A DNA stretch of 64,000 nt from Kovacikia minuta CCNUW1 (GTDB lineage: Bacteria > Cyanobacteriota > Cyanobacteriia > Leptolyngbyales > Leptolyngbyaceae). This document shows, piece by piece, positions 63,688 through 64,000 of this stretch. The stretch covers positions 6,830,536 to 6,894,535 of the forward strand of contig NZ_CP083582.1 in NCBI RefSeq assembly GCF_020091585.1, read 5' to 3'. The notes beneath the pieces are model-generated. The model saw only the letters and a list, made by a program, of their open reading frames with translations. It was not told the DNA's origin and did not search any database. A program made the translations under genes and the position numbers. Position 1 is the stretch's first letter, and each line of letters opens with the position of its first letter.

Positions 63688-64000
63688 GGGGTAGGGGGTA
63701 GAAACCACACAAATACAGCGTTTTCCAATTTGCTGAGGTACACCTAACTCCATTGACTCCTTGAATGGATCTGTACTTCACTTGATTGAAAATTACTGTA
63801 AGTAGGAGATTGCAATTAAATATAAGACCTGTGTAGGTTGGCTTGAGGCACGAAACCCAACGCCTGCATAGGGTTAGGCTATCGTCAACCCATCCTACAT
63901 CTTATTGCAACGACCTACTTAAAGGGTAGAGCGAATACTGCCTGTTAGTATTGGCGACTCTCTGGGGAATCTAAATGAGTATTCCTTAGAGAAAATAAAT
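63688..64000. other. Right-end intergenic region with an imperfect palindrome
   Basis: 313 bp with no gene. At 63833-63898 an imperfect inverted repeat (GTAGGTTGG ... CCATCCTAC, with CGAAACCCAACGCC inside) belongs to a repeat type common near cyanobacterial genes. Anything beyond the window edge cannot be judged. Confidence 0.55.

Overview
The window is chromosomal DNA of a cyanobacterium. It carries genes found only or mainly in oxygenic phototrophs: psaD (photosystem I), petG (cytochrome b6f), a cytM-like cytochrome, the paired atpD/atpC cluster, a cyanobacterial-type hfq and several cyanobacterial DUF families. The HIP1 palindrome GCGATCGC is scattered everywhere except in one transferred-looking patch. 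Heptanucleotide tandem repeats (CCCCACA, TTCAAAA, GGTAGGT, GGCAGAG and others) fill many intergenic gaps, as in filamentous genera. Assignment to a Leptolyngbya-like filamentous lineage is only an inference.

Layout. 0.6-4.2 kb: metG, a LabA-like NYN protein and lptC. 4.2-7.6 kb: two PRC-barrel/DUF2382 stress-type proteins and a membrane protein. 7.6-11.6 kb: dacB and a DICT-GAF histidine kinase, divergent around a nested pair of miniature elements. 12-16 kb: psaD, DUF4079, upp, a ureidoglycolate lyase, petG (too short for routine calling) and a cytM-like gene. 16.5-29.3 kb: a purine-salvage/catabolism neighbourhood (BMP-type binding protein, FAD oxidoreductase, guanine deaminase, Rieske oxygenase, xanthine dehydrogenase FAD subunit and a fused 2Fe-2S/Mo subunit), interrupted by a porin and a methyltransferase. 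29.3-38 kb: an AI-2E permease, an AT-rich RusA plus PD-(D/E)xK-HEPN gene pair, a Ser/Thr kinase with WD40 repeats, DUF2126 and zinc-ribbon genes. 38-49 kb: a DUF4347/FG-GAP protein, atpD-atpC, a toxin-antitoxin pair, dxr, a GT39-type glycosyltransferase, an SH3 protein and a phosphorylase. 49-57 kb: a repeat protein, an alpha/beta hydrolase-like protein, Uma2, a SNF2 helicase and a GST. 57-59.2 kb: a nested mobile-element cluster with a complete Tn5/IS50-like insertion sequence. 59.2-64 kb: cimA, thiG, hfq and small hypotheticals.

Three things stand out. (1) Nested transposition: two identical 190-bp miniature elements and a 1485-bp IS with the same ends are all inserted, with clean 8-9 bp target duplications, into two copies of one 159-bp repeat. 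(2) The heptamer repeats of the intergenic regions also lie in frame inside at least six conserved proteins, including the HRD-DFG segment of a protein kinase and the catalytic domain of CimA. (3) A translationally coupled RusA-like / PD-(D/E)xK-HEPN pair, poor in HIP1 and AT-rich, is a candidate uncharacterised nuclease system.

Caution: at least seven genes (lptC, porin, XDH, zinc ribbon, ParE-like toxin, dxr, a large repeat protein) are broken by what look like single extra bases, and the transposase by a missing base. Because dxr and lptC should be indispensable, sequencing or assembly error is the likeliest common cause.
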